Positions 7,873-14,622 of a DNA stretch of 31,298 nucleotides are shown piece after piece. How positions within the stretch are numbered: position 1 is the stretch's first letter; the number at the start of each line of letters is the position of its first letter. The notes beneath the pieces are model-generated. The model was not told the DNA's origin and ran no database searches. It was given only the letters and a program-made list of their open reading frames with translations. The stretch covers positions 1 through 31,298 of the forward strand of contig JAEWQC010000011.1 in the NCBI GenBank assembly GCA_023399355.1, in the 5' to 3' direction. This stretch comes from Bacillota bacterium. GTDB taxonomy: Bacteria; Bacillota; Clostridia; Acetivibrionales; DTU013. Both the position numbers and the translations under genes were made by a program.

Positions 7873-8328
7873 TCAAAATGGAAGTTCATCATCCTCATCC
7901 ATTGGGTAAAAACCGCCGCCGTCCGGCTGTCCTCCGCCTGAAGACGAAGCAGATCCGGAAGCTCCGGAAGCTCCCGACGGTCTATATGAAGACGCTCCAC
8001 CTTCACTCTTGCGGCTTTCGGCAAAGTGGCATTCCTCTGCAACCACATCGGTTGCATAATGCTTTTTACCTTCATTATCATCCCATGTTCTGTTTTGAAG
8101 TCTGCCAACAATGACTACCTTTAGACCTTTAGTGAAATATTTCCCGCAAAATTCCGCCTGTTTTTCCCATGCTGTTACATTGAAAAAATCCGCCTGTTTT
8201 TCTTCGCCGGGCTTGGAAAAACGTCTGTCCACGGCAAGAGAGAAACTGCAGAGAGCAGTATTGTTCGCACTGGTATATCTCAACTCAGGGTCCTTTGTAA
8301 GTCTGCCCATTAAAATAACCTTATTCAT
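7873..8328 (-). CDS. ssb: Single-stranded DNA-binding protein
   Basis: SSB coats single-stranded DNA during replication and repair and recruits partner proteins through its acidic tip. The OB-fold covers residues 1-105 and starts MNKVILMGRLTKDPELRYT; FFNVTAWEKQAEFCGKYFTKG is typical. A flexible serine- and glycine-rich linker follows, and the tail ends DEDDELPF, the partner-binding tip. The length of 151 residues is normal. It sits between rpsF and rpsR in the standard Firmicutes operon. The rpsF stop is nine bases upstream, so the two are probably translated together. Confidence 0.98.
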   Translation of the reverse strand: MNKVILMGRLTKDPELRYTSANNTALCSFSLAVDRRFSKPGEEKQADFFNVTAWEKQAEFCGKYFTKGLKVVIVGRLQNRTWDDNEGKKHYATDVVAEECHFAESRKSEGGASSYRPSGASGASGSASSSGGGQPDGGGFYPMDEDDELPF

Positions 8329-8337
8329 ACAATCACC

Positions 8338-8625
8338 TTATTTTTCTTTCTTGATAATCATATACTTGATTATTCCATCTGTAATCTTATAAATTCTTTC
8401 AAGTTCATGTGGGAATTCGGATTCTGCACTGAAATTCGCAAGTACATAATAACCTTCGCTCTTATCGGCAATAATATAGGCAAGCTTCCTCTTTCCCCAT
8501 TCATCAATACTCTCGAGCTGGGCTGAAGTTTCTAACAATGTCTTGAATTTTTCAACAAGAGCCTTGATATTTTCTTCTCCAACGTCGGGATTGATGATGA
8601 ATATGGATTCATACTTATTCATCAT
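8338..8625 (-). CDS. rpsF: 30S ribosomal protein S6
   Basis: S6 binds S18 and 16S rRNA helices 22/23 in the platform of the small subunit. The protein reads MMNKYESIFIINPDVGEE and later WGKRKLAYIIADKSEGYYVLANF, the family signature, and ends YMIIKKEK. It is 95 residues, the normal size. The start at 8623-8625 is set by AAGGAGGTGA upstream. An in-frame extension of 18 residues to 8679 would run through that Shine-Dalgarno and the leader hairpin, so it is rejected. It is the first gene of the rpsF-ssb-rpsR operon. Confidence 0.97.
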   Translation of the reverse strand: MMNKYESIFIINPDVGEENIKALVEKFKTLLETSAQLESIDEWGKRKLAYIIADKSEGYYVLANFSAESEFPHELERIYKITDGIIKYMIIKKEK

Positions 8626-8652
8626 TCGACTTTCACCTCCTTCTGGACTAAA

Positions 8653-8677
8653 CGGCCCTGTAACTTGAGTACAGGGC
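8653..8677 (-). promoter_or_regulatory. rpsF leader hairpin, possible S6:S18 autoregulatory site
   Basis: On the minus strand GCCCTGTA pairs perfectly with TACAGGGC around a seven-base loop, and the 3' strand ends directly in CCG. It lies between the promoter and the rpsF Shine-Dalgarno. Leaders of rpsF in many bacteria carry a hairpin with a CCG box that binds the S6:S18 complex and mimics 16S helix 22. The match here is by general shape and position only. Confidence 0.4.
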
Positions 8678-8694
8678 AAGGATTCCGAAGAGTA

Positions 8695-8723
8695 ATTTTA
8701 TCACAACATTATAAAATGTGCAA
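8695..8723 (-). promoter_or_regulatory. SigA-type promoter of rpsF-ssb-rpsR
   Basis: The minus strand shows TTGCAC (8718-8723) and TAAAAT (8695-8700) separated by exactly 17 bases, close to the vegetative consensus. Transcription would begin about seven bases further on and include the leader hairpin. A TATAAT also lies in the spacer but has no suitably placed -35. Confidence 0.65.
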
Positions 8724-8872
8724 GTATATGCGAATTTATTACACAAGCTTTTATGGCACAAGCTATTGGCACAAGCAGTTTTCGAAAGCACAACCCTGAC
8801 GTCTTTTTATCCCGCCTGTCACCCTGAAGTCATCTGTTTGAAAGTTATGTAATTTCTGTTTTCAAAAAAATA

Positions 8873-9220
8873 TTAAATTAATTTGTTGATTATTAAAAGT
8901 AAAAAAGCTATGGCAGCCATGAGCAGACAATTGATCAAAACATTGACCGGAATGTTGAAACGGAACAGTTTCAATCTGGATTTACGATGTTTCCTGCTTG
9001 ATACAGCCAATCCGTTTTCCTTTATATACTGATTAATAATGCTTTCCGCTTCCTTTAAAATAAAATCATTCCCTGTATTGGACCTGCTCTTTAATAATTT
9101 TTCATCCTTTTCAGTCCTCTTGGAATCAGGATCGCTTTTTAAAATGAGGATAGCCTCCTCAATAAGATTTGAGGAAATGTTCTTTATTACAACTATTTTC
9201 TTCGTATCACCGGCAACCAT
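8873..9220 (-). CDS. Small C-terminally membrane-anchored protein of unknown function
   Basis: This 115-residue protein has no family that I recognise. Residues 1-90 are hydrophilic and charged, beginning MVAGDTKKIVVIKNISSN, with predicted helices and a basic stretch SRKHRKSRLKLF before the membrane. A single hydrophobic segment (about 93-113, LINCLLMAAIAFLLLIINKL) ends the protein, so it is probably tail-anchored with its body in the cytoplasm. The ATG at 9218-9220 is chosen because GGAGGG lies seven bases upstream; the longer reading to 9310 starts without a ribosome binding site. It lies downstream of spoIIE on the same strand with a 162-base gap, so a link to sporulation is possible but unproven. 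The 246 bases beyond it (8626-8872) hold the rpsF leader and promoter and a short GGCACAAGC direct repeat. Confidence 0.7.
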   Translation of the reverse strand: MVAGDTKKIVVIKNISSNLIEEAILILKSDPDSKRTEKDEKLLKSRSNTGNDFILKEAESIINQYIKENGLAVSSRKHRKSRLKLFRFNIPVNVLINCLLMAAIAFLLLIINKLI

Positions 9221-9382
9221 AACGCAACCCTCCGCAATTATTGATAATGTAAAAACATTAGGATCAACAGGTTTTTTGCACTTATCTTGCCTGTCGCTCC
9301 TTAGATGCAAAAATCAATTCCTATTTTGCAGCTATTATAGATACTGCATAGTTTGCGGAAAACAACCGGTTTTATACAGAAT

Positions 9383-11773
9383 TTACATGCGGTTTATATC
9401 ATTTGGCTTTTCCCATACTTTCGCGACCATCACGGTTAGATCATCACAAGGCTTGTTATCACAGCATAGATTTGCCTCAGAAAGGATACTGTCGGCAACC
9501 TGCTGCGGATTGAGGCTTTCCAATTCCTGCAACAGTTTCATCAAACGTCTCTCCCCCGGTTCATCTCCTGTCAGACTGTCTATCACCCCATCTGTCACCA
9601 TAATCACCATATCACTTCCCTCAACCTTTCTATGTGCAAGTTCTGCATCAATTCCGGGCAATATCCCCGCAGGCAGTGATGCAGATTTGATAATGTCGAC
9701 CTTTCCCGGTTTTTTTATATAGGTAGGTGCAGCACCGATTTTAATGAATTCCACTTCACCGCTAAATAGATCAATAGTAGATAAGTCTATCGTACAAGAA
9801 GATTCTTCTTCTGATTTGAGAACAAGTACGGAATTAATGAGGTTTACTGCCATATCTTTGTCAAACCCTGATTCAAGCAGACTCTCCAGCATGTTGACAG
9901 CAGTCTTGCTTTGGGCTGCCGCTCCATATCCGGTTCCCATTCCATCGCTTAATGCCAGTATATATTTCCCGTTCCCGCTGTTCATGAACGTAAAACTGTC
10001 TCCGGAAATATTGCTTCCGTACTTTGGCAGTCTTGCAATGCCCGTGGTGAGTTTCAGATTCTCCGCCTCCACATATCTCAGGCTGCATCCGCCATCCCTG
10101 CCGCATATGCATTCCGCACTCCCGCGTACCATTCTTCTGCCAATGGCCTCTGTTACCACCCTGTCTATGATACTGACACAACTCCTTGCACCTCCGCATG
10201 AATGATGCAGAATACTGATTTCATACTTACCCCAGGAATTCTTATATACAATAGTCTCATTGACCTTTAGCCCCGCATTGTGCAATGAAGCCGCTATTTC
10301 ATCCTCAAGCGGGCTCAGATAACTGACTTCCTTATCAATCTCCTCCGCAAGCCCCGCTATCACTTTTGACATGCCTTCAAACTGTCTGCCAATAACATCA
10401 CAGCTCTCGTTCAGCTTGCCCTTCCAGACGACCCCGACCCTGAACAGTTCATACATATTGTTTACCGCATTTACAAAATCATTAATCCTCGCGCATTTAT
10501 CGAAAAAGTGACGGGGAATATCCCTCTCCTCCACTCTTCCTTTGGATTCGAGGCATTCAACGATCTTGAACATTACCTGGTAGGTGTCGTAAAAATTCCT
10601 TTCCCAACAGTGCATACAGAGGCTGCAGTCCCTGCATATCCTATCGGCTACCCTGTCAAACAGCACATTTATGTCTTGCCTCTCTGCCGGCATTTTTGTC
10701 TCCGATATTTCTTCAAAAGTCTTTGACAGATCGCTAAATGCCTTTGAGAATTTCTCCAGTTTATCTACCGTTAGATCTCTGATTCTACCGGAATATCCGC
10801 TCTTGTCAGCCGTTAAAGACATGTCTCTTTTAAATGGACCCGCTATCAGATTGATCAGTTTGTTTGGTGTAAGAAAGAACAGAACAACTGCAGCAAGTAT
10901 TTCTCTGAGGTACAGTGTTGATTCAGCTGAACCGTTCAAATATGCAGCAAGAATCATATTTCCCATAACAAAGCCCAGTGCAGATCCTGTCCTGCCAATG
11001 CTGCCCAAGATACCTGCAAGCATTCCGCATAATGCATATGCACCGGTTATTGCAGGTGTTGTCTCCTTTGTAATGCTTGTGATAAGGCCTATTGCGACTC
11101 CTGCAGCTGCTCCGACACCTGCACCGCACTTGAAGCTGAAAATGAGCAGCAAAACAACACAAAGAATATTCCTTATAGAAAATCCAAACACCTGGAGAGT
11201 ACCAATACCGGATAATACAAGTGCTGCCGTTATGGCAATGCTGATTGCTTCCTCTCCTGCAAACAACGCCCTTTTAACAGTACCGGAAATAACAGGTATG
11301 GAAAACCCGAATATAAAATATAGAACAAAAGAAATAAATGAACTAAAGACCGCTTTCATCAAATCATATGCCAAAAATCCCTGCATGGCTGCAAGCAGTA
11401 ACTGGGGAAGCAGCATTGATACAAAAAGCAGGCATGCAGCTTTGATATTCAGCTTTGGAGCCTTCTCCTTAAGCGGGATGCAAAGTACGCTGAACAGCAG
11501 CATACCTGCTGCATTGATGTATACCAGTTCCAGTGAGCCCTGAAAAGCAGCGCCGATCAGTACGGCAACTGCTATGAGTAGTCTGTTTCCCGCCACCCCG
11601 GAAGCCGCCGCAAAAAAGGCGGCCCCCAAAGGTAAAGCACCATTGGCAATATTGCTGCTCCCAAGTAAAAATGAACAGATTAATGGCAGGAAGCTGCTTC
11701 GGTGCAGGAATATTTTCCTCAGGAAATCAGCGGAAAGACCGCTCTTACTCATTTGTACGGCAATAGTTTTCAT
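9383..11773 (-). CDS. spoIIE: Stage II sporulation protein E (PP2C phosphatase)
   Basis: SpoIIE sits at the asymmetric division septum and dephosphorylates SpoIIAA, which releases the forespore sigma factor SigF. The N-terminal third is a string of about ten hydrophobic segments (from roughly residue 25 to 325), followed by a central cytoplasmic region and a C-terminal PP2C domain. Metal-binding and core motifs are visible: ALSDGMGTGYGAAAQSKTA, IDLFSGEVEFIKIGAAPTY and MVIMVTDGVIDSL. At 796 residues it is the normal full length. A cysteine-rich stretch, CRDCSLCMHCWERNFYDTY, lies in the central region and is usual in clostridial SpoIIE. The ATG at 11771-11773 follows GGGGG by nine bases; an upstream GTG reading to 11797 is rejected. 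See the Spo0A-type promoter entry for its likely control. Confidence 0.97.
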   Translation of the reverse strand: MKTIAVQMSKSGLSADFLRKIFLHRSSFLPLICSFLLGSSNIANGALPLGAAFFAAASGVAGNRLLIAVAVLIGAAFQGSLELVYINAAGMLLFSVLCIPLKEKAPKLNIKAACLLFVSMLLPQLLLAAMQGFLAYDLMKAVFSSFISFVLYFIFGFSIPVISGTVKRALFAGEEAISIAITAALVLSGIGTLQVFGFSIRNILCVVLLLIFSFKCGAGVGAAAGVAIGLITSITKETTPAITGAYALCGMLAGILGSIGRTGSALGFVMGNMILAAYLNGSAESTLYLREILAAVVLFFLTPNKLINLIAGPFKRDMSLTADKSGYSGRIRDLTVDKLEKFSKAFSDLSKTFEEISETKMPAERQDINVLFDRVADRICRDCSLCMHCWERNFYDTYQVMFKIVECLESKGRVEERDIPRHFFDKCARINDFVNAVNNMYELFRVGVVWKGKLNESCDVIGRQFEGMSKVIAGLAEEIDKEVSYLSPLEDEIAASLHNAGLKVNETIVYKNSWGKYEISILHHSCGGARSCVSIIDRVVTEAIGRRMVRGSAECICGRDGGCSLRYVEAENLKLTTGIARLPKYGSNISGDSFTFMNSGNGKYILALSDGMGTGYGAAAQSKTAVNMLESLLESGFDKDMAVNLINSVLVLKSEEESSCTIDLSTIDLFSGEVEFIKIGAAPTYIKKPGKVDIIKSASLPAGILPGIDAELAHRKVEGSDMVIMVTDGVIDSLTGDEPGERRLMKLLQELESLNPQQVADSILSEANLCCDNKPCDDLTVMVAKVWEKPNDINRM

Positions 11774-11799
11774 CTTCGGTAACCCCCTTGTACACATCG

Positions 11800-11832
11800 A
11801 TTATAGCGGAGGTACCAGATATAATTTGTCAC
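11800..11832 (-). promoter_or_regulatory. spoIIE promoter with 21-bp spacer
   Basis: The minus strand has GTGACA (11827-11832) and a perfect TATAAT (11800-11805) separated by 21 bases. Bacillus spoIIE and spoIIG promoters are known for this long spacer and need phosphorylated Spo0A to help SigA. The predicted start of transcription is about 20 bases before the spoIIE ATG, with the ribosome binding site fitting in between. Confidence 0.55.
11825..11831 (-). promoter_or_regulatory. Spo0A box overlapping the spoIIE -35
   Basis: The minus strand reads TGACAAA, one base away from the 0A box TGNCGAA, and it overlaps the -35 hexamer, as in Bacillus spoIIG. Confidence 0.4.
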
Positions 11833-11857
11833 TTTGTGCGGAGTTCAAATGAAATGT

Positions 11858-11864
11858 TTTGACA
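11858..11864 (-). promoter_or_regulatory. Second Spo0A-like box upstream of spoIIE
   Basis: The minus strand reads TGTCAAA, a single mismatch to TGTCGAA, about three helical turns upstream of the box that overlaps the -35. Confidence 0.35.
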
Positions 11865-11980
11865 TGGATTTTCAAGAAACGCCTAACTCAAATTCAACCT
11901 CACATTCGATGAAGTTCCGATGAAATAAATTTATGTAGTATCCTGCAATATACCGTCACATTGTTTTTTAAAACATTCGT

Positions 11981-11987
11981 TTCGACA
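11981..11987 (-). promoter_or_regulatory. Perfect but distant Spo0A box
   Basis: The minus strand reads TGTCGAA, an exact match to the 0A box consensus, roughly 150 bases upstream of the -35. A seven-base match can occur by chance, so its role is uncertain. Confidence 0.3.
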
Positions 11988-12203
11988 TGGTTGAATATTG
12001 AACATTTGTTTTATATTGCACATTTGTTGAAATAGTTGCATTTTACTTCATGGTTTTTATATGTGTAATAGATTAATTATTTGCATTTCAAATGATAGTT
12101 TACGTATGTGCAGCAGTCTTGCAGAGCTTCAAAGAACGGAAATTTCTTGCTTTATATTTAAAAGCATTAATCTCAATTTTTTATGTAGTTCAAAAGAGGT
12201 TCG

Positions 12204-12229
12204 CCACTTTCCACCGCCGGAAAGTGGCC
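12204..12229. repeat. Perfect 10-bp hairpin, GCCACTTTCC/GGAAAGTGGC
   Basis: The plus strand carries GCCACTTTCC, a six-base loop ACCGCC, and GGAAAGTGGC. It is followed at once by GGGCGCCACTCAGCGGCGTGG, another GC-rich self-complementary stretch. The composition differs sharply from the AT-rich sequence on its left. No T-run follows, so it does not look like a terminator. Confidence 0.6.
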
Positions 12230-12270
12230 AAAGGGCGCCACTCAGCGGCGTGGGGCCTGTCAGGGTACTA

Positions 12271-12377
12271 TGAAAAAGTTTTACAATGTACCAAACGATT
12301 CAAGGGCATCCTTAAGCGGCAAAAAGCACACCGCTTAAGGCTACCCTTGAATCGGGTACATTTGTAATAATTTTTCA
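12271..12377. repeat. Long imperfect palindrome, MITE-like
   Basis: The two arms match over about 45 bases each. From outside to inside the pairs are TGAAAAA with TTTTTCA, TTACAA with TTGTAA, GTACC with GGTAC, CGATTCAAGGG with CCCTTGAATCG, and CCTTAAGCGG with CCGCTTAAGG around an 11-base loop. Small unpaired differences occur between blocks. The size (107 bases), lack of coding sequence and terminal self-complementarity fit a miniature inverted-repeat element, but no target duplication is obvious. Confidence 0.6.
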
Positions 12378-12566
12378 AACACTTAAAAGCGACGTTGAAG
12401 CAGTCCAGGCGCAAAAACCTGTGTGTCAATGTACCTGTCCCCTCGGCATTTAATTATGATTGGCCAAAAGTTGAAAAAATAAACCGTTATGTTTAATATA
12501 ATTTATCAACTGTCCATTTTACAGCGTATTTATTATTTAGCAGAGTATGAAAGTGGACCGAGACAG

Positions 12567-12594
12567 AGAACCGTCCCCTACCTTGCGGGACGGT
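12567..12594. repeat. GGGGACGGTTCT-family hairpin
   Basis: The plus strand reads AGAACCGTCCCC (12567-12578) and then GGGACGGT (12587-12594), so ACCGTCCC and GGGACGGT form an eight-base stem with a nine-base loop. A related GTCCCC word lies at 12436-12441. The core is shared with 5956-5971 and 13334-13390. Confidence 0.6.
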
Positions 12595-12614
12595 CATTTA
12601 ACTATTCTTCATAC

Positions 12615-12648
12615 AAAAACAGCAGATACTGTCTAATCTGCTGTTTTT
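12615..12648 (-). terminator. Terminator of spoVT
   Basis: AACAGCAGAT and ATCTGCTGTT form a perfect ten-base stem with an eight-base loop. T-runs flank it on both strands, so it may act in both directions. It lies 29 bases beyond the spoVT stop. Confidence 0.8.
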
Positions 12649-12676
12649 CACTGCTGTCCTTCATGATCTCTTACGC

Positions 12677-13231
12677 CTACTGCTCCATCTGCTTTCCAAG
12701 GAAACCAGCAGCTGTTTGAGCAAGTTTGGCTTCAACCTCGCCCATCTTGCTATTGCTATCGGTGGAGAGAAGAATTACTGCCCCGATGGGATCACCTTCC
12801 GATATGATAGGAGAAACAACTTGTGAAACATATTTCTTGTCAGAGCCCTCATCTGCTAATATTGTAATGCTTTTTTCATCAGAGGATTTTACCACCAGCG
12901 TGGCTTTCTCCTCAATTACCCGCTCCACTTCCGAACTGAGCGACTTCTCAAGAAACTCCTTTTTGGATGCTCCAGACACGGCAATAATGGTATCCCTGTC
13001 TGCAATACATGTAATATGCCCAACCGTCTTGTGAATTGAATCGGCATACTGTGTTGCAAAATCACCCAACTCTCCAATAGGTGAATATTTCTTTAAGATA
13101 ACTTCTCCTTCTTTGTCGGTAAATATCTCCAGAGGATCGCCTTCTCTTATTCTTAAAGTTCTTCTGATCTCCTTTGGTATGACTACCCTGCCTAGATCAT
13201 CAATTCTGCGCACTATTCCGGTCGCTTTCAC
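12677..13231 (-). CDS. spoVT: Stage V sporulation protein T, transcriptional regulator
   Basis: SpoVT is a forespore transcription factor that adjusts SigG-dependent genes late in spore formation and affects germination and coat quality. The N-terminal AbrB-type swapped-hairpin DNA-binding domain is clear: ATGIVRRIDDLGRVVIPKEI with RTLRIREGDPLEIF (residues 3-50). The rest, about 55-180, is a GAF-like domain as in Bacillus SpoVT. The length of 184 residues is close to the Bacillus protein. The start codon is GTG, preceded by AAGGAGG with seven bases of spacing. It lies on the same strand as the glmU-prs-pth-mfd-prsA operon but is separated from it by a terminator-like repeat and its own candidate SigG promoter. 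Confidence 0.97.
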   Translation of the reverse strand: MKATGIVRRIDDLGRVVIPKEIRRTLRIREGDPLEIFTDKEGEVILKKYSPIGELGDFATQYADSIHKTVGHITCIADRDTIIAVSGASKKEFLEKSLSSEVERVIEEKATLVVKSSDEKSITILADEGSDKKYVSQVVSPIISEGDPIGAVILLSTDSNSKMGEVEAKLAQTAAGFLGKQMEQ

Positions 13232-13271
13232 GTCAATACCTCCTTAACTGGATTGTTTCTTATTGCCTTTT

Positions 13272-13301
13272 TAGTATTAATTGTTTAATGGAGTTTTATG
13301 C
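13272..13301 (-). promoter_or_regulatory. Candidate SigG promoter of spoVT
   Basis: The minus strand has GCATA (13297-13301), an 18-base spacer, and AATACTA (13272-13278). The forespore SigG consensus is GNATR, 17-18 bases, CATNNTA, so only the first base of the -10 differs. SpoVT is SigG-dependent in Bacillus. Confidence 0.4.
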
Positions 13302-13333
13302 ATATGAGGCGAATTCTGAAAATCAGAGAGAAG

Positions 13334-13390
13334 TTTAAAAAGGGGACGGTTCTTGCTTAAAATTCAACGCAAGAACTGTCCCCTCTTAAA
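13334..13390 (-). terminator. REP-like hairpin acting as terminator of the glmU-prsA operon
   Basis: AGGGGACGGTTCTTGC (13341-13356) pairs with GCAAGAACTGTCCCCT (13369-13384) with a single wobble, around a 12-base loop, and the flanks TTTAA/TTAAA extend it. On the minus strand the stem ends in CCCCTTTTTAAA, as a strong intrinsic terminator would, 29 bases past the prsA-like stop. The stem carries the GGGGACGGTTCT word found elsewhere, so it appears to be a repeat element put to use as a terminator. Confidence 0.7.
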
Positions 13391-13418
13391 TGATTTGATT
13401 TACAAACAGATGTACATA

Positions 13419-14573
13419 TTACTGAATGGAATTGTAGACTGCTGTATTTTGAACCAGTTTGTATTTGGGATCCTTATCCCACTTGTCAACTTTTTCCATA
13501 AACAGCTTATATTTTACAAATGCTGTTCCGTATTCATAATATTCTTTTGCACATCTCAGACTGACCGGCTGATCCTTTGCATACTTTTCTTCCAACTTGA
13601 TGATATGGTATCCAGACGTTGACAATACAGGCGTCTCGGTTATCTGTCCGGGGTTGAGTGCAAATGCCGCTTTCTCGAAATCAGGGTACATCTGTCCTTT
13701 CCCGAAAACATAATCGCCTCCTCTGTCCTTGGAACCGGGATCAGCGGAATTTTCCCTGACAAGAGCAGCAAAGTCCGCACCCGCTTTAAGCTGTGCAATA
13801 AGATCCTCGGCTTTCTTCTTTGCAGCATCCTTTTCAGTCTGGGTAGCTTTTTCGTCAACTGTGATCAGAATGTGCCTGGCCCATACTGCTTCCTCGGTAC
13901 CAGTTCTGAATTGTGTATCTTCCTTGTACCATTCCGGATTGCTTTTATAATATTTATCTACACTTACATCCCCAGTTGACTGGAACTTTTGAATTGTATA
14001 AGTCTGTATCTGCGCATTTCTCAGATCATCTATCGTAAAACCATATTCCTTGGCAAGCTCCTTGCTTGCTCTGATTTTGTTGCCTGTACCTGCTGCTTTA
14101 TTGTTTTGAGGATCTACCTGATCAATAACCTGGGACTGTATATTGCTGTCCAGGGCCTTAATTTCATCGGCAGTCAACGAGATCTTGGCTTCCTTCGCTT
14201 TTATATACAGCATCTTCGTATCTCTGGCGGAATCGAGTGCTTTTTGTTTTATGACCTTACGTGCCTCTACTCCACCTATCTTGGTTGACAGGAAAGTATC
14301 CATGGTGATGTTGGGATCCGTTTGCTGAGCACTTGCAAGTGCTGTTTGCTTCTGTGATTCGTAATAATACATAAATTCGCCTGTTTTGATCTTTTCTCCG
14401 TCGACTGTGGCTACATAACCGCCGGCCACATTAAGATATATCAATATGCCTGCTACTATGACGGCAATAATTGCAACTGCAACCAGGCCGTATTTTACGA
14501 AAATTGGCAATTTCCTTTTATCTTCAATACTATTGAGCCTGTCCATCTTTGTACTCCCAACATTCTTATTCAA
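13419..14573 (-). CDS. Membrane-anchored parvulin-type peptidyl-prolyl isomerase (PrsA/SurA-like)
   Basis: The protein probably helps exported proteins fold outside the membrane. A basic N-terminal tail is followed by one membrane segment at about residues 28-49, then an extracytoplasmic SurA-N-like helical region (55-215) and a parvulin domain (about 229-330), with WARHILITVD, FAALVRENSADPGSKDRGGD, FEKAAFAL and GYHIIKLEE all clear. Unlike Bacillus PrsA there is no lipobox cysteine, so it is anchored by the uncleaved helix. At 384 residues it is slightly long. The start is ambiguous: TTG at 14571-14573 has GGGGAGAG upstream, while ATG at 14544-14546 (Met10) has GGGAG. It follows mfd by 49 bases, an order conserved in Clostridia, and is the last gene of the operon. 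Confidence 0.85.
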   Translation of the reverse strand: MNKNVGSTKMDRLNSIEDKRKLPIFVKYGLVAVAIIAVIVAGILIYLNVAGGYVATVDGEKIKTGEFMYYYESQKQTALASAQQTDPNITMDTFLSTKIGGVEARKVIKQKALDSARDTKMLYIKAKEAKISLTADEIKALDSNIQSQVIDQVDPQNNKAAGTGNKIRASKELAKEYGFTIDDLRNAQIQTYTIQKFQSTGDVSVDKYYKSNPEWYKEDTQFRTGTEEAVWARHILITVDEKATQTEKDAAKKKAEDLIAQLKAGADFAALVRENSADPGSKDRGGDYVFGKGQMYPDFEKAAFALNPGQITETPVLSTSGYHIIKLEEKYAKDQPVSLRCAKEYYEYGTAFVKYKLFMEKVDKWDKDPKYKLVQNTAVYNSIQ

Positions 14574-14622
14574 AGCAATCTCTCCCCATTTTATTAATTA
14601 CTTTCATTATAATAGATAATTA

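Larger units (their letters stand above)
11865..12614. other. Gene-free stretch with inverted repeats
   Basis: About 750 bases between the spoIIE promoter region and the spoVT terminator hold no credible gene on either strand; open frames here are short, start without ribosome binding sites and cross the inverted repeats. The left half (to about 12180) is AT-rich and carries the distant 0A box. The right half carries GC-rich hairpins, a long palindrome and two copies of the GTCCCC motif, which suggests insertion of small repeat elements. Confidence 0.6.

Noticed and set aside
10671..11543. 290-codon open frame on the plus strand inside spoIIE
   Set aside because: It is antisense to the membrane-spanning part of spoIIE; long opposite frames are expected from the codon pattern of hydrophobic segments.
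12061..12367. Short plus-strand frames upstream of spoIIE
   Set aside because: They lack ribosome binding sites and cross the inverted repeats; the predicted products look random.
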